A DNA stretch of 64,000 bases from Vibrio rotiferianus CAIM 577 = LMG 21460 (GCF_002741985.1 NZ_APHW01000009.1:3-64002); one strand, 5' to 3'; numbered from the stretch's first letter, positions 47,347 through 56,409 are shown. Made by a program: numbers and translations. The notes: generated from the letters alone by a model not told the origin.

Positions 47347-47913
47347 CTATTGTTGACCGTTACCGCCAGAGGCGATGTTTAGCCCCATTTCTACAAACTG
47401 TTGATAGCGTTCTTTCGCCTCTTCACCGTCAGGTAAAACGGCTGAAAGGTTAATGCTTCCTGCGACCGCTTGCGCGTACAAGTATGGGGGAGGGGGAACG
47501 GCAGGATCCTCTGGCTTAATCATACTGCCACCACTCCAAAAAGCCGCTTGAGCTGCCCAGCCTGCACCGGTTTCTAATCCCGCTTTATCTGCCATTTGTT
47601 CTGCAAATCGGCGGCTCGTTTCATCAGGTGTATAAACCCAAGCCTTTGCTGCGCGAATGGCATTGGCTTCGTCTTCTTTCCAGTGATGCAGAGATGAGGC
47701 GCAGGTTACGCTCCACCAAATAGATTCACGAACTGGGAGAGCATGTGCAAGAAAAGTCACTGCATCGGCAAACAGCTCTTGCTCCATCGCCACAGAAATC
47801 AAATCGATAGGCGTAGTGTTCGCGTCTGCTAACTCTGCGAATGCGGCGTTTGGCTCGTAGACACTTAATATGTCTTGCGCGGATTGGTGAGGAACCTTTA
47901 TCAACATCATCAA
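47347..47913 (-). CDS. T6SS-associated DUF6931-like protein
   Basis: A 188-residue helical, soluble protein. Tryptophans in SIWWSVTCASSLHHW near residue 67 and the helical AIRAAKAWVYTPDE segment match the small proteins encoded between vgrG and PAAR in Vibrio, which I associate with DUF6931. It has a Pro-rich stretch (DPAVPPPPYLY, about 135). It overlaps vgrG by 4 bases (ATGA) and precedes PAAR by 9 bp. The position suggests a chaperone or adaptor for loading the spike, which is inference; an immunity role is possible. Confidence 0.7.
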   Translation of the reverse strand: MMMLIKVPHQSAQDILSVYEPNAAFAELADANTTPIDLISVAMEQELFADAVTFLAHALPVRESIWWSVTCASSLHHWKEDEANAIRAAKAWVYTPDETSRRFAEQMADKAGLETGAGWAAQAAFWSGGSMIKPEDPAVPPPPYLYAQAVAGSINLSAVLPDGEEAKERYQQFVEMGLNIASGGNGQQ

Positions 47914-49907
47914 TTTACCTTTGTAATTGCGCCTTGAATTTGCACCATGGCCCCGGCTTTTATTTGTGTCATGGCACTGCCGTTAACCGACACTAACGCT
48001 GCTTTTACATCGGCCTTACCTTGGCCTTCAATATTTATCATTGCGGCTTTCATCTCTGCTTTTGCTTTGCCTGAAACAGAGACTTGAGGAGCGTCGATCT
48101 TAATACCACTAGCGCTGATCTCGATTTTACTCGCGCCCACTTTGAGTTCGATCTTCGATTTACCGCAGATCGATACTTGGTTGCCATCAACGCTGACTGT
48201 CGATTTAGCCTCAATATTGATGTTGGAAGCGGCACTGAGGTTTAGATCTTTATCACTGTCACCCGTCCAGTTGTCTTTACTTTTGGCGGTAAGCGTTTTT
48301 TCACTTTCGACTTTTATGTCTTCTTTAACGTTTAGGGTGGCACTCTTCTCAACTTGAGTCTTTTTCATGCCTTTAATCGTTGACTGGCTGTCGTTATTTA
48401 CGTCCAGCAGCCAATCTTTTTCAGCATGTAAGTAGACTTGTTCTTTGTCTTTTTGATCTTCAAAACGCAGTTCGTTTCCTTGCTTGCTGCTGCCCTTAGG
48501 CGTTGAACGAGTTTTGATGCCGTTTTGAGTATCCGAGCTATAAGGCGCTGCGCTGTTGTTGTTGTATAAAGAGCCGGTCACGATAGGGCGATTGGGATCA
48601 CCATCAATGTACTGAACGATCACTTCATCACCAATGCGTGGTGTGAACTGAGAACCGAATCCCTTACTGGCGAACCCTTGCGATACTGGCAACCAACATG
48701 AACTGTTTTCGTCATTTTTGCCGCCTCTATCCCAGTGAAATTGCACTTTTACTCGTCCCAATTTATCTCGGTAAATCTCTTCTCCCTTAGGCCCGGTCAC
48801 GGTTGCGGTATGTAAGCTATGGACTCGCGGTTTATCTAGTATTTCTGGACGAAAAACCAGTGACGAAGGGATGCAAGAAAACTGATTTTGATAAGCGACG
48901 TCGTTGTTCGATTCTTCTCTGGATATGCGGTGTGATAGATGAGTGACGATGTACTCTTGGTTCATCGAACCGAGAGGATGGTTCGTGAGTTCAAATTTAT
49001 AGCCACAAGCAAGCGTCGCTAAATTCGATGATGAGTGAGAGGCTGACTTCTTAAGATCTAACGCTTCCATATGCATCTTTGCAGCGTCACGGACTTCATT
49101 TTTATTCTCGTGACCAAATGCAAAGAGTTCTTGCGTCAATGAAGTTGACGCGTAACTTTCGGTGCTTTTTCGGGTGCCGCTATCAAAGAATTCAGCCAGA
49201 TCTTGAGTATGATCGGCGACAGATACCTTTCCGCTGCCAACATGATGGGATTGGCTCCACGTTGTTAGTACGTGCTGCTGATTGTTGCCACCTATTTGAT
49301 AGCTTAACTTTGGATCAGATATTTTCTCAAACCGTTGATTCGAATCGCCAATGCAGATTGTCGACTTATTAGATTGGTGGCGTACGTGGTAGTGCCAACC
49401 TTCGCTTGCTAACAAGCGCTGTATAAAAGCTTGGTCGGTTTCATCAAGTTGAACACAATACTCATGCTTTTTCCCGTTTCCGGAAAGGGAAAAGTGAAAA
49501 TAGCTTTTGAGATCAGCTTGTTCTAGCAGCTTTTCAATGATCTGTTTCGTCGTCATGTTTTGAAAAATCTGACGACTGCGTTTGTATTGCAGCAAGCTAA
49601 GCGGATCCAATATCTCTACTTGATAATAAAACTGGTGCTTGTCTTTGCTATATCCAGTGAATTGCAGAGTGCTACATATGCCTGAAAAAAAGCGCTTTCC
49701 AGAATCAAACTCATAAGACACACAAACGGCTTTGCCTAGGTTTTTGGTATCGATCTCCATGTTGGCTGCGATGGAAACGGAAAACTGACAACCGCCGGAT
49801 ACGCTTTCTTCCCCAATTAATTGGGTGACGATATAACTTTTGTTATCTGAAAGCTTAATGGTGAGGGAGCGGGTTTGGTGCTTTAATTCGTTACTGCTCA
49901 TATTCAC
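47910..49907 (-). CDS. vgrG: T6SS spike protein VgrG
   Basis: A 665-residue VgrG. The gp27-like part is residues about 10-340 (FSVSIAAN, GICSTLQFTGYSKDKHQFYYQVEI, SYASTSLTQELFAFG), then the gp5-like OB fold with KVQFHWDRGG near 400 and PRIGDEVIVQYIDGDPNRPIVTGSLYN near 430. A long needle of short beta repeats follows (about 480-665; repeated pattern such as KVEKSATLNVKEDIKVES). It ends AMVQIQGAITKVN with no effector domain, so it is a structural VgrG. It is first in a minus-strand unit with the DUF6931-like protein and PAAR. Confidence 0.96.
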   Translation of the reverse strand: MNMSSNELKHQTRSLTIKLSDNKSYIVTQLIGEESVSGGCQFSVSIAANMEIDTKNLGKAVCVSYEFDSGKRFFSGICSTLQFTGYSKDKHQFYYQVEILDPLSLLQYKRSRQIFQNMTTKQIIEKLLEQADLKSYFHFSLSGNGKKHEYCVQLDETDQAFIQRLLASEGWHYHVRHQSNKSTICIGDSNQRFEKISDPKLSYQIGGNNQQHVLTTWSQSHHVGSGKVSVADHTQDLAEFFDSGTRKSTESYASTSLTQELFAFGHENKNEVRDAAKMHMEALDLKKSASHSSSNLATLACGYKFELTNHPLGSMNQEYIVTHLSHRISREESNNDVAYQNQFSCIPSSLVFRPEILDKPRVHSLHTATVTGPKGEEIYRDKLGRVKVQFHWDRGGKNDENSSCWLPVSQGFASKGFGSQFTPRIGDEVIVQYIDGDPNRPIVTGSLYNNNSAAPYSSDTQNGIKTRSTPKGSSKQGNELRFEDQKDKEQVYLHAEKDWLLDVNNDSQSTIKGMKKTQVEKSATLNVKEDIKVESEKTLTAKSKDNWTGDSDKDLNLSAASNINIEAKSTVSVDGNQVSICGKSKIELKVGASKIEISASGIKIDAPQVSVSGKAKAEMKAAMINIEGQGKADVKAALVSVNGSAMTQIKAGAMVQIQGAITKVN

Positions 49908-50587
49908 TTAATTCACTATTAAATAAACAGTTCTAAAAGGCTGTTTATTGGATGAACATTCGAAATTATTACATAATAATTGATATTATTATTACTTGAT
50001 GTATTGGTATCAACTTTCATGCTCTGTACATTTAATCTATTTCGAGTTAGAGCTTAATTCAAGGTAATTTGTTTATTTAATTATTATCTGAATAAGATGT
50101 AATCGATTACTTTGCGGTTATTTTTAATCTCAAATTTGTTTCATTTTTAAGACGCTGCGCTTGGGCGTTCAGGTTTTTATGATGGTTATATCTCTGAGGG
50201 GATATTTAAGACATTGTTAATATATAAACCCTTATTGTGCTTTATTTATTTTAATTTAAATTAAATCAGTAACTTATCGAATTTTATTTCTTTTTGTAGT
50301 GTTATTTTTAAGAGGTTGGATGACCTAAAAATCACCTAAATATGGCGTGAATAGGTCTTTCTATAATTCATCTCAAAGATATACTCTTGGCAATTAATAA
50401 ATGTGTCACTTCGTATGAAACAATATTAGTAAAATGTTATTTTTGCTGCGCAAATAAGAATTTGGCAGGTTGAACTAACTCAATACCTCTACCGTTTTTC
50501 CTTATCTAAAAATACAGAAAATAGCGATTGAACTTAATTAGCACTTAAGCGAATAGTCGGCTGATTAACCTAATAGAGCAGGAACCT
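49908..50587. promoter_or_regulatory. AT-rich divergent control region vgrG/tssA
   Basis: These 680 bp hold no convincing gene. They are clearly AT-rich compared with the flanking genes, the kind of region silenced by H-NS. Symmetric elements are the palindrome GTAATCGATTAC (50098-50109) and ATAATAAT/ATTATTAT (about 49973-49992). I looked for a sigma-54 -24/-12 box and found only TGGCA near 50463 without a proper GC partner. Confidence 0.5.
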
Positions 50588-51979
50588 ATGCCTTTTTCAA
50601 AGCATCAAATTGAGCAACTTTCTACACCTCTGAGTGATGATTCTATCTGTGGCGTTTACCTTAAACTGGATAAAGGTGCTTTTCGCCCATTACGTAATGA
50701 ATTCAATGTCGCGCAAACAGCGCTGCGTAAGCTAAGTCAAAACCCCAGTGCTGACGAGAAAGACGCGTTACAAGAGGCATGTCTAAATAGCTGGAAGACT
50801 CTTTCAGACAGCTTGTTCGAACAGTTTTCAAATACAACCAGAGATATCGAGCTCATCTCATGGTTTGTTGCCGCTCAATTCCTTCTCGATACCACGTTAG
50901 AAAGTGCTGCGAATAGCCTTGAGTGGTTAGCCGATTTAAGTGAGAAGTACTGGGATCACCTCAACCCTGTACTGCCAGTTGAAAAGCTCAAATCTGATGA
51001 TGATAAGGGCAAAGAGAGAGAGCAAGCTGATGCGAAAGTTAAAGCATTTTTCCAATTAGTTGGTGATAGCGAGGAAAGCTCGATTCTCTATGCACCGATG
51101 CTGCAACTGCCCTTAGTTGGGGACGTAACGTTTTTTGATTTTCAAAGTGCAGAGAGAAAAGGCGAAATCAGCCAACTGAAATCTTCGCTTACCACTACGG
51201 TGGCGCAAGAGCGTTCCGCGATTCAATTCAAGATGGAAAATGCCAAACGTTGTATCTCCCAGTTGGAGCGTTTGTCTGCGTTAGTGAGCACTCATTGTCA
51301 GTCTGTAGGCAGTCAAACTACCAACTTTGGATTTGCGAAGTCACTGCTTACCCGTGTTGAAAACGCTTTGGTTCATTTAAGCGGAATTAAGTTGGCCCCG
51401 AAAGCGGAGGCCAAGGCAGTAGAGCAAGAGGTTGCCGAAAGTTCAGTTTCTGAAGGTGATCAGCCAAACCATATGGATGCAAAACAGATAGAGCCAATAC
51501 CTATGCCATCGGAGCAGGCTCAGACCGTAAGCCAACACTTACACGCAGGAAATCTCTCTGAACTGGGTAACTTAAACAACATGAACCGAGACTTAGCTTT
51601 CCATTTGCTGAGAGAAGTCTCTGATTATTTTCGCCAGAGCGAACCGCATAGCCCAATTTCATTCTTGTTAGAAAAAGCGATTCGATGGGGATATTTATCC
51701 TTACCTGAGTTGCTGCAAGAAATGATGTCGGAACAAAACGGTGACGCTCTTAGTACGATTTTTAATGCCGCCGGATTGAATCATCTCGATCAGGTTTTGC
51801 TGCCGGAGGTGAGTACTCCAACGGTGGACATTGAAAGCCCCCAGACACCTCAAGCGACGCCTCCCGTTTCGGAGCCGCCAAGTGTCGAAGAGCATGTATC
51901 TCAGACTTCCCCTGTAGATACCCAATCTAAGCAAGATGAAAAACCACAATCATCCGCTACGTCGGCTCTGAGTTGGTAA
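50588..51979 (+). CDS. tssA: T6SS assembly protein TssA
   Basis: A 463-residue TssA. The ImpA N-terminal domain covers about residues 10-140 (LDKGAFRPLRNEFNVAQTALRKL, ELISWFVAAQFLLDTTLESAANSL, EKYWDHLNPVLP). The C-terminal half has LRLVSDYFRQSEPHSPISFLLEKAIRW-type sequence near residue 342, which is normal for the family and its long form. The last 70 residues are Pro/Ser/Gln-rich and probably disordered. TssA caps the growing sheath and links baseplate and membrane complex. It opens the plus-strand T6SS unit, with AGGAA before the ATG. Confidence 0.92.
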   Translation: MPFSKHQIEQLSTPLSDDSICGVYLKLDKGAFRPLRNEFNVAQTALRKLSQNPSADEKDALQEACLNSWKTLSDSLFEQFSNTTRDIELISWFVAAQFLLDTTLESAANSLEWLADLSEKYWDHLNPVLPVEKLKSDDDKGKEREQADAKVKAFFQLVGDSEESSILYAPMLQLPLVGDVTFFDFQSAERKGEISQLKSSLTTTVAQERSAIQFKMENAKRCISQLERLSALVSTHCQSVGSQTTNFGFAKSLLTRVENALVHLSGIKLAPKAEAKAVEQEVAESSVSEGDQPNHMDAKQIEPIPMPSEQAQTVSQHLHAGNLSELGNLNNMNRDLAFHLLREVSDYFRQSEPHSPISFLLEKAIRWGYLSLPELLQEMMSEQNGDALSTIFNAAGLNHLDQVLLPEVSTPTVDIESPQTPQATPPVSEPPSVEEHVSQTSPVDTQSKQDEKPQSSATSALSW

Positions 51980-52005
51980 TTGTGTTTAAAAAATAAGGAA
52001 AAATC

Positions 52006-52536
52006 ATGGCAAGTATTTACATGCGTGTAAGCGGTCTTCAAGTTGAGGGCGCAGCGACTATCGGTCAGCTAGAAACGGCTGAAGGTAAAAATGACGGTTG
52101 GTTTGCAATCAACTCTTACTCTTGGGGTGGCGTTCGTAACGTTGCTATGGACATCGGTAACGGCACCAATGCGGATTCAGGCATGGTTGGCGTAAGCGAA
52201 GTTAGCGTAACTAAAGAAGTCGATGGTGCTTCTGAAGATCTACTGTCTTACCTATTCAACCCAGGTAAAGAAGGTAAAACAGTTGAGATTGCATTTACTA
52301 AGCCTTCTAACGATGGCCAAGGTGCAGACGTTTACTTCCAAGTTAAGCTAGAAAAAGCACGTCTAGTTTCTTACAACGTGAGCGGCACTGACGGTTCTCA
52401 ACCGTACGAAAGCCTATCTCTTTCTTACACTTCTATTTCTCAGAAACATCACTACGAGAAAGAAGGTGGTGAACTACAAAGCGGTGGTGTTGTGACTTAC
52501 GACCTACCGACCGGAAAAATGACTTCTGGTAAGTAA
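52006..52536 (+). CDS. hcp: T6SS inner tube protein Hcp
   Basis: A 176-residue Hcp hexamer protein forming the secreted tube. Family motifs: MASIYMRVSGLQVEGAAT at the start, GWFAINSYSWGGVRN near residue 31, SEVSVTKEVDGASEDLLSYL near residue 65 and ESLSLSYTSISQKHHYEKEGG near residue 130. No toxin extension. It is 26 bp after tssA with AAGGAAAA as ribosome site. A perfect 11-bp stem-loop follows before tssB, which could raise hcp output relative to the rest of the unit. Confidence 0.97.
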   Translation: MASIYMRVSGLQVEGAATIGQLETAEGKNDGWFAINSYSWGGVRNVAMDIGNGTNADSGMVGVSEVSVTKEVDGASEDLLSYLFNPGKEGKTVEIAFTKPSNDGQGADVYFQVKLEKARLVSYNVSGTDGSQPYESLSLSYTSISQKHHYEKEGGELQSGGVVTYDLPTGKMTSGK

Positions 52537-52546
52537 TTCTTTCATT

Positions 52547-52577
52547 AGACATGCCACGTTAAGTGGCATGTCTATTT
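52547..52577 (+). terminator. Stem-loop after hcp (attenuator-like)
   Basis: AGACATGCCAC and GTGGCATGTCT form a perfect 11-bp stem around GTTAA, followed by a weak ATTTCAT. Partial termination or 3'-end protection of an hcp message is the likely result, as tssB starts 30 bp later in the same direction. Confidence 0.8.
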
Positions 52578-52605
52578 CATGAATATCTCATTTTAGGACA
52601 CCGTT

Positions 52606-53115
52606 ATGGCATTGAACTCACAACATAAGCGCGTTAGTAAGAACCGTGTCAGCATCACTTATGACGTTGAAACGAACGGCGCTGTCGAGACGAAAGAGCT
52701 GCCGTTTGTTGTTGGCGTAATTGGCGACTTTTCAGGCCACAAACCAGAATCAGAAAAAGTTGATTTAGAAGAGCGAGAGTTCACGGGTATCGATAAAGAC
52801 AACTTCGATACAGTGATGGGTCAAATTCACCCGCGTCTTTCGTACAAGGTTGATAACAAGCTAGCTAATGATGATAGCCAGTTTGAAGTGAACTTAAGCT
52901 TCCGTTCGATGAAAGATTTCCACCCAGAGAACTTAGTTGATCAAATTGAGCCGCTTAAGCAGTTGGTTGAAACACGTAACCAGCTAAAAGTACTGCTAAG
53001 CAAAGCCGATCGTTCGAGAGATCTTGAGCGTCTGCTGAAAGAAGTTCTGCAAAGCGCAGATGCCATCAACGGTTTAGCTCAAGAACTAGGTTTGAGCAAA
53101 GAGGGAGCGGAATAA
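52606..53115 (+). CDS. tssB: T6SS contractile sheath small subunit TssB
   Basis: A 169-residue VipA/TssB protein. The family start is HKRVSKNRVSITYDVETNGA and the core is ELPFVVGVIGDFSG near residue 27, followed by DLEEREFTGIDKDNFDTVM near residue 52. The helical end (RNQLKVLLSKADRSRDLERLLKEVLQ) is complete. It assembles with TssC into the contractile sheath. The stop and the tssC start share one base (TAATG), as usual. Confidence 0.97.
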   Translation: MALNSQHKRVSKNRVSITYDVETNGAVETKELPFVVGVIGDFSGHKPESEKVDLEEREFTGIDKDNFDTVMGQIHPRLSYKVDNKLANDDSQFEVNLSFRSMKDFHPENLVDQIEPLKQLVETRNQLKVLLSKADRSRDLERLLKEVLQSADAINGLAQELGLSKEGAE

Positions 53116-54593
53116 TGTCTGTAGAACAACAAGCAGTACAAGGTGCTACTGAAGCAGAAGCAACGCAGAGCTTTCTTGACCGAGCGATCAACGCAACAGC
53201 ACAAACACCAGTAGATACGACAAAAGAGCTATTGAGCATCATGGCTTCTCAAGCGCTGGAAGGTACAGTGACTTGGGATAAGAACCTAACGTTGACGATT
53301 GAAAAAGCAATCAGCGCGCTAGACAGCAAAATCTCTGAGCAGCTGTCAACGGTGATGCAAAACGGTGAGTTCCAAAAAATGGAAGGCTCATGGTTAGGTT
53401 TGCAAAAGCTTGTGAAAAACAGCGAGCTAGGCCCAGATCTGAAAATCAAACTGGCGGATTACACCAAAGACGAATTGCTAGAGCAGTTTGAAGATGCACC
53501 AGCGATCGATCGCAGCCGTTTCTTCAATATGGTTTATCAAGAAGAATTTGGTACAGCTGGTGGTCAGCCATACGGTGCACTGCTAGGTGACTACGAGTTT
53601 GGTTACGGTGATGAAGACGTTGCTCTGCTACGTTACATGGGTGAAGTTGCTTCTGCATCTCACGCACCTTTCGTTGCTGCCGCGAATGCAAGTATGTTCG
53701 ACTTCAATGCATTTAGTAGCTTTTCTGAAGGCAAGCCAGTTGCAGCAGGCTTCGATTCGCCAGCATACGCAAGCTGGAATGCATTCCGTGAAAGCGATGA
53801 TTCACGCTACGTTGCTCTGACTCTACCGAAAACGATGGCTCGCCTTCCTTATGGTGCAGAAACGGTTCCAGTTAAATCATTTGCATTTGAAGAGCTTCAA
53901 ACTCGCGACAACGGTCAGCAAGTTGTGTCTTCAGACGGCGATTTTGTATGGAGCAATGCGGCGTATGAGTTTGGTCTTCTGATGACTCAAGCTTACACCA
54001 AGTACGGTTGGTGTACGGCGATCCGCGGTACTGAGAACGGCGGTAAGGTTGAGAACCTGCCAAACTTCACTCACTACTCTGATGCCGGTGACTTGCTACA
54101 GCAATGTCCGACAGAAGTTAACCTAACGGATGAGCGTGAGAAGGAGCTGAGTGATCTTGGCTTCTTGCCACTGGTTCACTACAAAAATACCAACTACGCG
54201 GTGTTTATGGGTGCTCAGACTGCGCATAAACCAAAAACGTACACAGACCCAGATGCAACGGCAAACGCGGCAATTTCAGCACGTCTTCCATACACAATGG
54301 CAAGCAGTCGAATCGCACAGTACCTAAAAGTAATGGGCCGTGATCGTATTGGTTCAAACCTAGATCCAAACGACGTTGAGAAAGAGTTGAACTCTTGGAT
54401 CAACCAATACGTTAACCCAAATGCGATTGGTAACGATGCGAAAGCAACACATCCATTGGTTGAAGCGAAAGTGACAGTAGAAGAGCAAGCTGGACGCCCA
54501 GGTGCTTACTCTGCAGTGGCTTACCTACGCCCTTGGCTGCAAATGGAAGAGCTAACCACTTCACTACGAATGGTTGCGAACATTCCTGGCTAA
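53115..54593 (+). CDS. tssC: T6SS contractile sheath large subunit TssC
   Basis: A 492-residue VipB/TssC protein. Hallmarks: GSWLGLQKLVKNSELGPDLKIKL near residue 95, FGTAGGQPYGALLGDYEFG near residue 147, LRYMGEVASASHAPFVAAA near 173, and the C-terminal RPGAYSAVAYLRPWLQMEELTTSLRMVANIP that ends almost every TssC. It overlaps tssB by one base. A GC-rich hairpin lies between it and the second TssC-like gene. Confidence 0.97.
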   Translation: MSVEQQAVQGATEAEATQSFLDRAINATAQTPVDTTKELLSIMASQALEGTVTWDKNLTLTIEKAISALDSKISEQLSTVMQNGEFQKMEGSWLGLQKLVKNSELGPDLKIKLADYTKDELLEQFEDAPAIDRSRFFNMVYQEEFGTAGGQPYGALLGDYEFGYGDEDVALLRYMGEVASASHAPFVAAANASMFDFNAFSSFSEGKPVAAGFDSPAYASWNAFRESDDSRYVALTLPKTMARLPYGAETVPVKSFAFEELQTRDNGQQVVSSDGDFVWSNAAYEFGLLMTQAYTKYGWCTAIRGTENGGKVENLPNFTHYSDAGDLLQQCPTEVNLTDEREKELSDLGFLPLVHYKNTNYAVFMGAQTAHKPKTYTDPDATANAAISARLPYTMASSRIAQYLKVMGRDRIGSNLDPNDVEKELNSWINQYVNPNAIGNDAKATHPLVEAKVTVEEQAGRPGAYSAVAYLRPWLQMEELTTSLRMVANIPG

Positions 54594-54597
54594 TTCT

Positions 54598-54625
54598 ATT
54601 CGGGGGCGCCGTCCCCCGAATGTTT
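54598..54625 (+). terminator. GC-rich hairpin between tssC and tssC2
   Basis: ATTCGGGGG and CCCCCGAAT form a perfect 9-bp stem around CGCCGT, followed by GTTTTG. It is a moderate terminator placed inside the operon, 16 bp before the next start codon. Confidence 0.75.
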
Positions 54626-54640
54626 TGAACTGAGTCGCTG

Positions 54641-55996
54641 ATGTATACAGATTCCGAATTTGACCGCATTTTAGCTGAGAATCCTGCCTGGCAGGAGCTG
54701 TTACTGTGCGCGAAAAGTCAGTCGGTGGCTCAATTCAAAGCATTGTTGGTTCGTTTGATCTCCGAGATTGATACGTCAATAAGTGAACAGTTGTCGGACG
54801 TTATCCAACACCCTAACTATAAGCAGTTAGAAGCCTCTTGGACGGGGCTTAAATCGTTAGCGCAGCTGCAAGTATCCCAGCGTCGAGTCAAAATCAAAAT
54901 GCTCGACTTGAGCTGGAGTATGGTTTCGGCAGATCTCAATTACTCTTTCGATCTAAAGCAGTCATCCCTATACCGAAAGCTGTATTCAAATGAGCTGGAT
55001 ACCGCCGGTGGTAGCCCATTTGGCATGGTGATGGTCGACCACAAGGTCTCGGCTGATTACGCCGATGATCAGGAGTATGACGATCTCTACACCCTTCAAC
55101 TGCTCTCTGAGCTGGGGGAGCTCTCTTTTTGCCCAATGGTGCTCGGAACCGACGAGTTTTTCTTTGGTGATGAACCAAGAAGGCTGCTTCACGACAGTGC
55201 GAGAATTGATCGCATTCTGACTAGTCGAGATTTTGTTTCATGGCAGCTGCTACGAGAAAAAAGCTCATCACGATTTTTGCATTTGGTGATGCCAGAGCAT
55301 TTGATTCGTCAACCATATCGTCAATATCAGGCTGGGTTTGTTTTTAACGAACGCCAGCAAGAGAAATATGCCTTATGGGGCAGCAGCGCTTACCTCTTGC
55401 TCGGTAATGTAATGCGAGAGTTTGACCGAATCAGTTGGTTTGGATTCCTGCGTTCTTACGATGAGACAGGTTCGTATGGGGCTATTGTTCAGGACTCAAA
55501 AGAGCTTAAGACCAAGGTAGACATCTACAGTGAAGAAGATGGCTTTTGGTCGTCTCAAGGGTTCATGCCTTTAACCAGTATTTACTTAAGTGGCCATAAA
55601 GGTTTCTTTAGCAATCAATCTGTTTGGCAAGCGCCTGATGAAGCTCAACGTCAGCTCGGTATGCTCCAAACCAACCTAATGGCTTGCCGATTTGCCCATT
55701 ACATCAAGGTTCAAATTCGTGACCAAGTTGGTCGATATGACAGCGCAGAAAGTTGTCGACGCAGTCTAGAGCGATGGCTAGAGCAGTTCATTAGCAACGT
55801 CAATTATGGTGAGGATGCCGTACTTGCCCGATACCCGCTGCGGTCTTGCTATGTACGCATTGAAGAGGCTCCTCATGATAAAACCCGCTACTTATGCGAG
55901 ATCATGCTTCAGCCTCAATATCAATACGAAATGATGGATGCGAAAGTGGTGTTAACAACTTCGGTATCTGGCAGTGAGGTTGGAGAGACATCATGA
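54641..55996 (+). CDS. Second TssC-like sheath protein (TssC2/ImpD type)
   Basis: A 451-residue paralogue of TssC. The same order of motifs is present in diverged form: ASWTGLKSLAQLQVSQRRVKIK near residue 66, LDTAGGSPFGMVMVDHKVS near residue 117, LQLLSELGELSFCPMVLG near residue 145 and a C-terminal YLCEIMLQPQYQYEMMDAKVVL that deviates from the TssC ending. Some T6SS loci carry two adjacent TssC-like genes, such as tssC40/tssC41 of Agrobacterium, where the second protein is also needed. It overlaps tssE by 4 bases (ATGA). Confidence 0.9.
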   Translation: MYTDSEFDRILAENPAWQELLLCAKSQSVAQFKALLVRLISEIDTSISEQLSDVIQHPNYKQLEASWTGLKSLAQLQVSQRRVKIKMLDLSWSMVSADLNYSFDLKQSSLYRKLYSNELDTAGGSPFGMVMVDHKVSADYADDQEYDDLYTLQLLSELGELSFCPMVLGTDEFFFGDEPRRLLHDSARIDRILTSRDFVSWQLLREKSSSRFLHLVMPEHLIRQPYRQYQAGFVFNERQQEKYALWGSSAYLLLGNVMREFDRISWFGFLRSYDETGSYGAIVQDSKELKTKVDIYSEEDGFWSSQGFMPLTSIYLSGHKGFFSNQSVWQAPDEAQRQLGMLQTNLMACRFAHYIKVQIRDQVGRYDSAESCRRSLERWLEQFISNVNYGEDAVLARYPLRSCYVRIEEAPHDKTRYLCEIMLQPQYQYEMMDAKVVLTTSVSGSEVGETS

Positions 55997-56409
55997 GCTT
56001 AATGGCTAAGTTAACCCAAAGCTGGAATGACGATATCGACAGCGTTCGAGATGCGATTGTTGATAACGTCTGTGATCTTATTTCCAGCCGAGCACCTCTG
56101 TGCTCAGAGATGTTTTTATCGGAAAAAGGAACGATTGCCGAGTTCGGTATGCGCAACATGGCTCGCGCTCAAAGTAAAAACAACACCAGTGACATTGTCG
56201 CAGAAATTGAAGTGCTGATCCGAAACTTCGAACCTCGCCTGAGCCAGGTAGAGATTGATGTTCAAGAAGGGGAATTGGGTAGCAACCAATTGAGTTTTCG
56301 CCTTTCCGCCGTGGTTCATTCAGAGCTCGGTGATGAGGCGATCGTACTGGATTCTTTTTTGGATTTGAGTAGCAACAAACTAGATGTAAGGAAGTCGAAT
56401 TTTGTCTGA
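55993..56409 (+). CDS. tssE: T6SS baseplate protein TssE
   Basis: A 138-residue gp25-like protein. The family core is LPSEFGMR-like (IAEFGMRNMARAQSKNNTSD near residue 48) followed by IEVLIRNFEPRLSQVEIDV near residue 77; the EPRL motif, which joins the baseplate wedge, is intact. It overlaps both neighbours (4 bases with tssC2, 8 bases with tssF), so translation is coupled. Confidence 0.93.
   Translation: MSLMAKLTQSWNDDIDSVRDAIVDNVCDLISSRAPLCSEMFLSEKGTIAEFGMRNMARAQSKNNTSDIVAEIEVLIRNFEPRLSQVEIDVQEGELGSNQLSFRLSAVVHSELGDEAIVLDSFLDLSSNKLDVRKSNFV

Noticed and set aside
47910..48400. Evolved VgrG with a C-terminal effector
   Set aside because: The C-terminal part is only the short beta-repeat needle ending at a normal length; there is no added domain.
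50455..50485. Sigma-54 promoter before tssA
   Set aside because: TGGCA is present but no GC/TTGC element lies at the required spacing.
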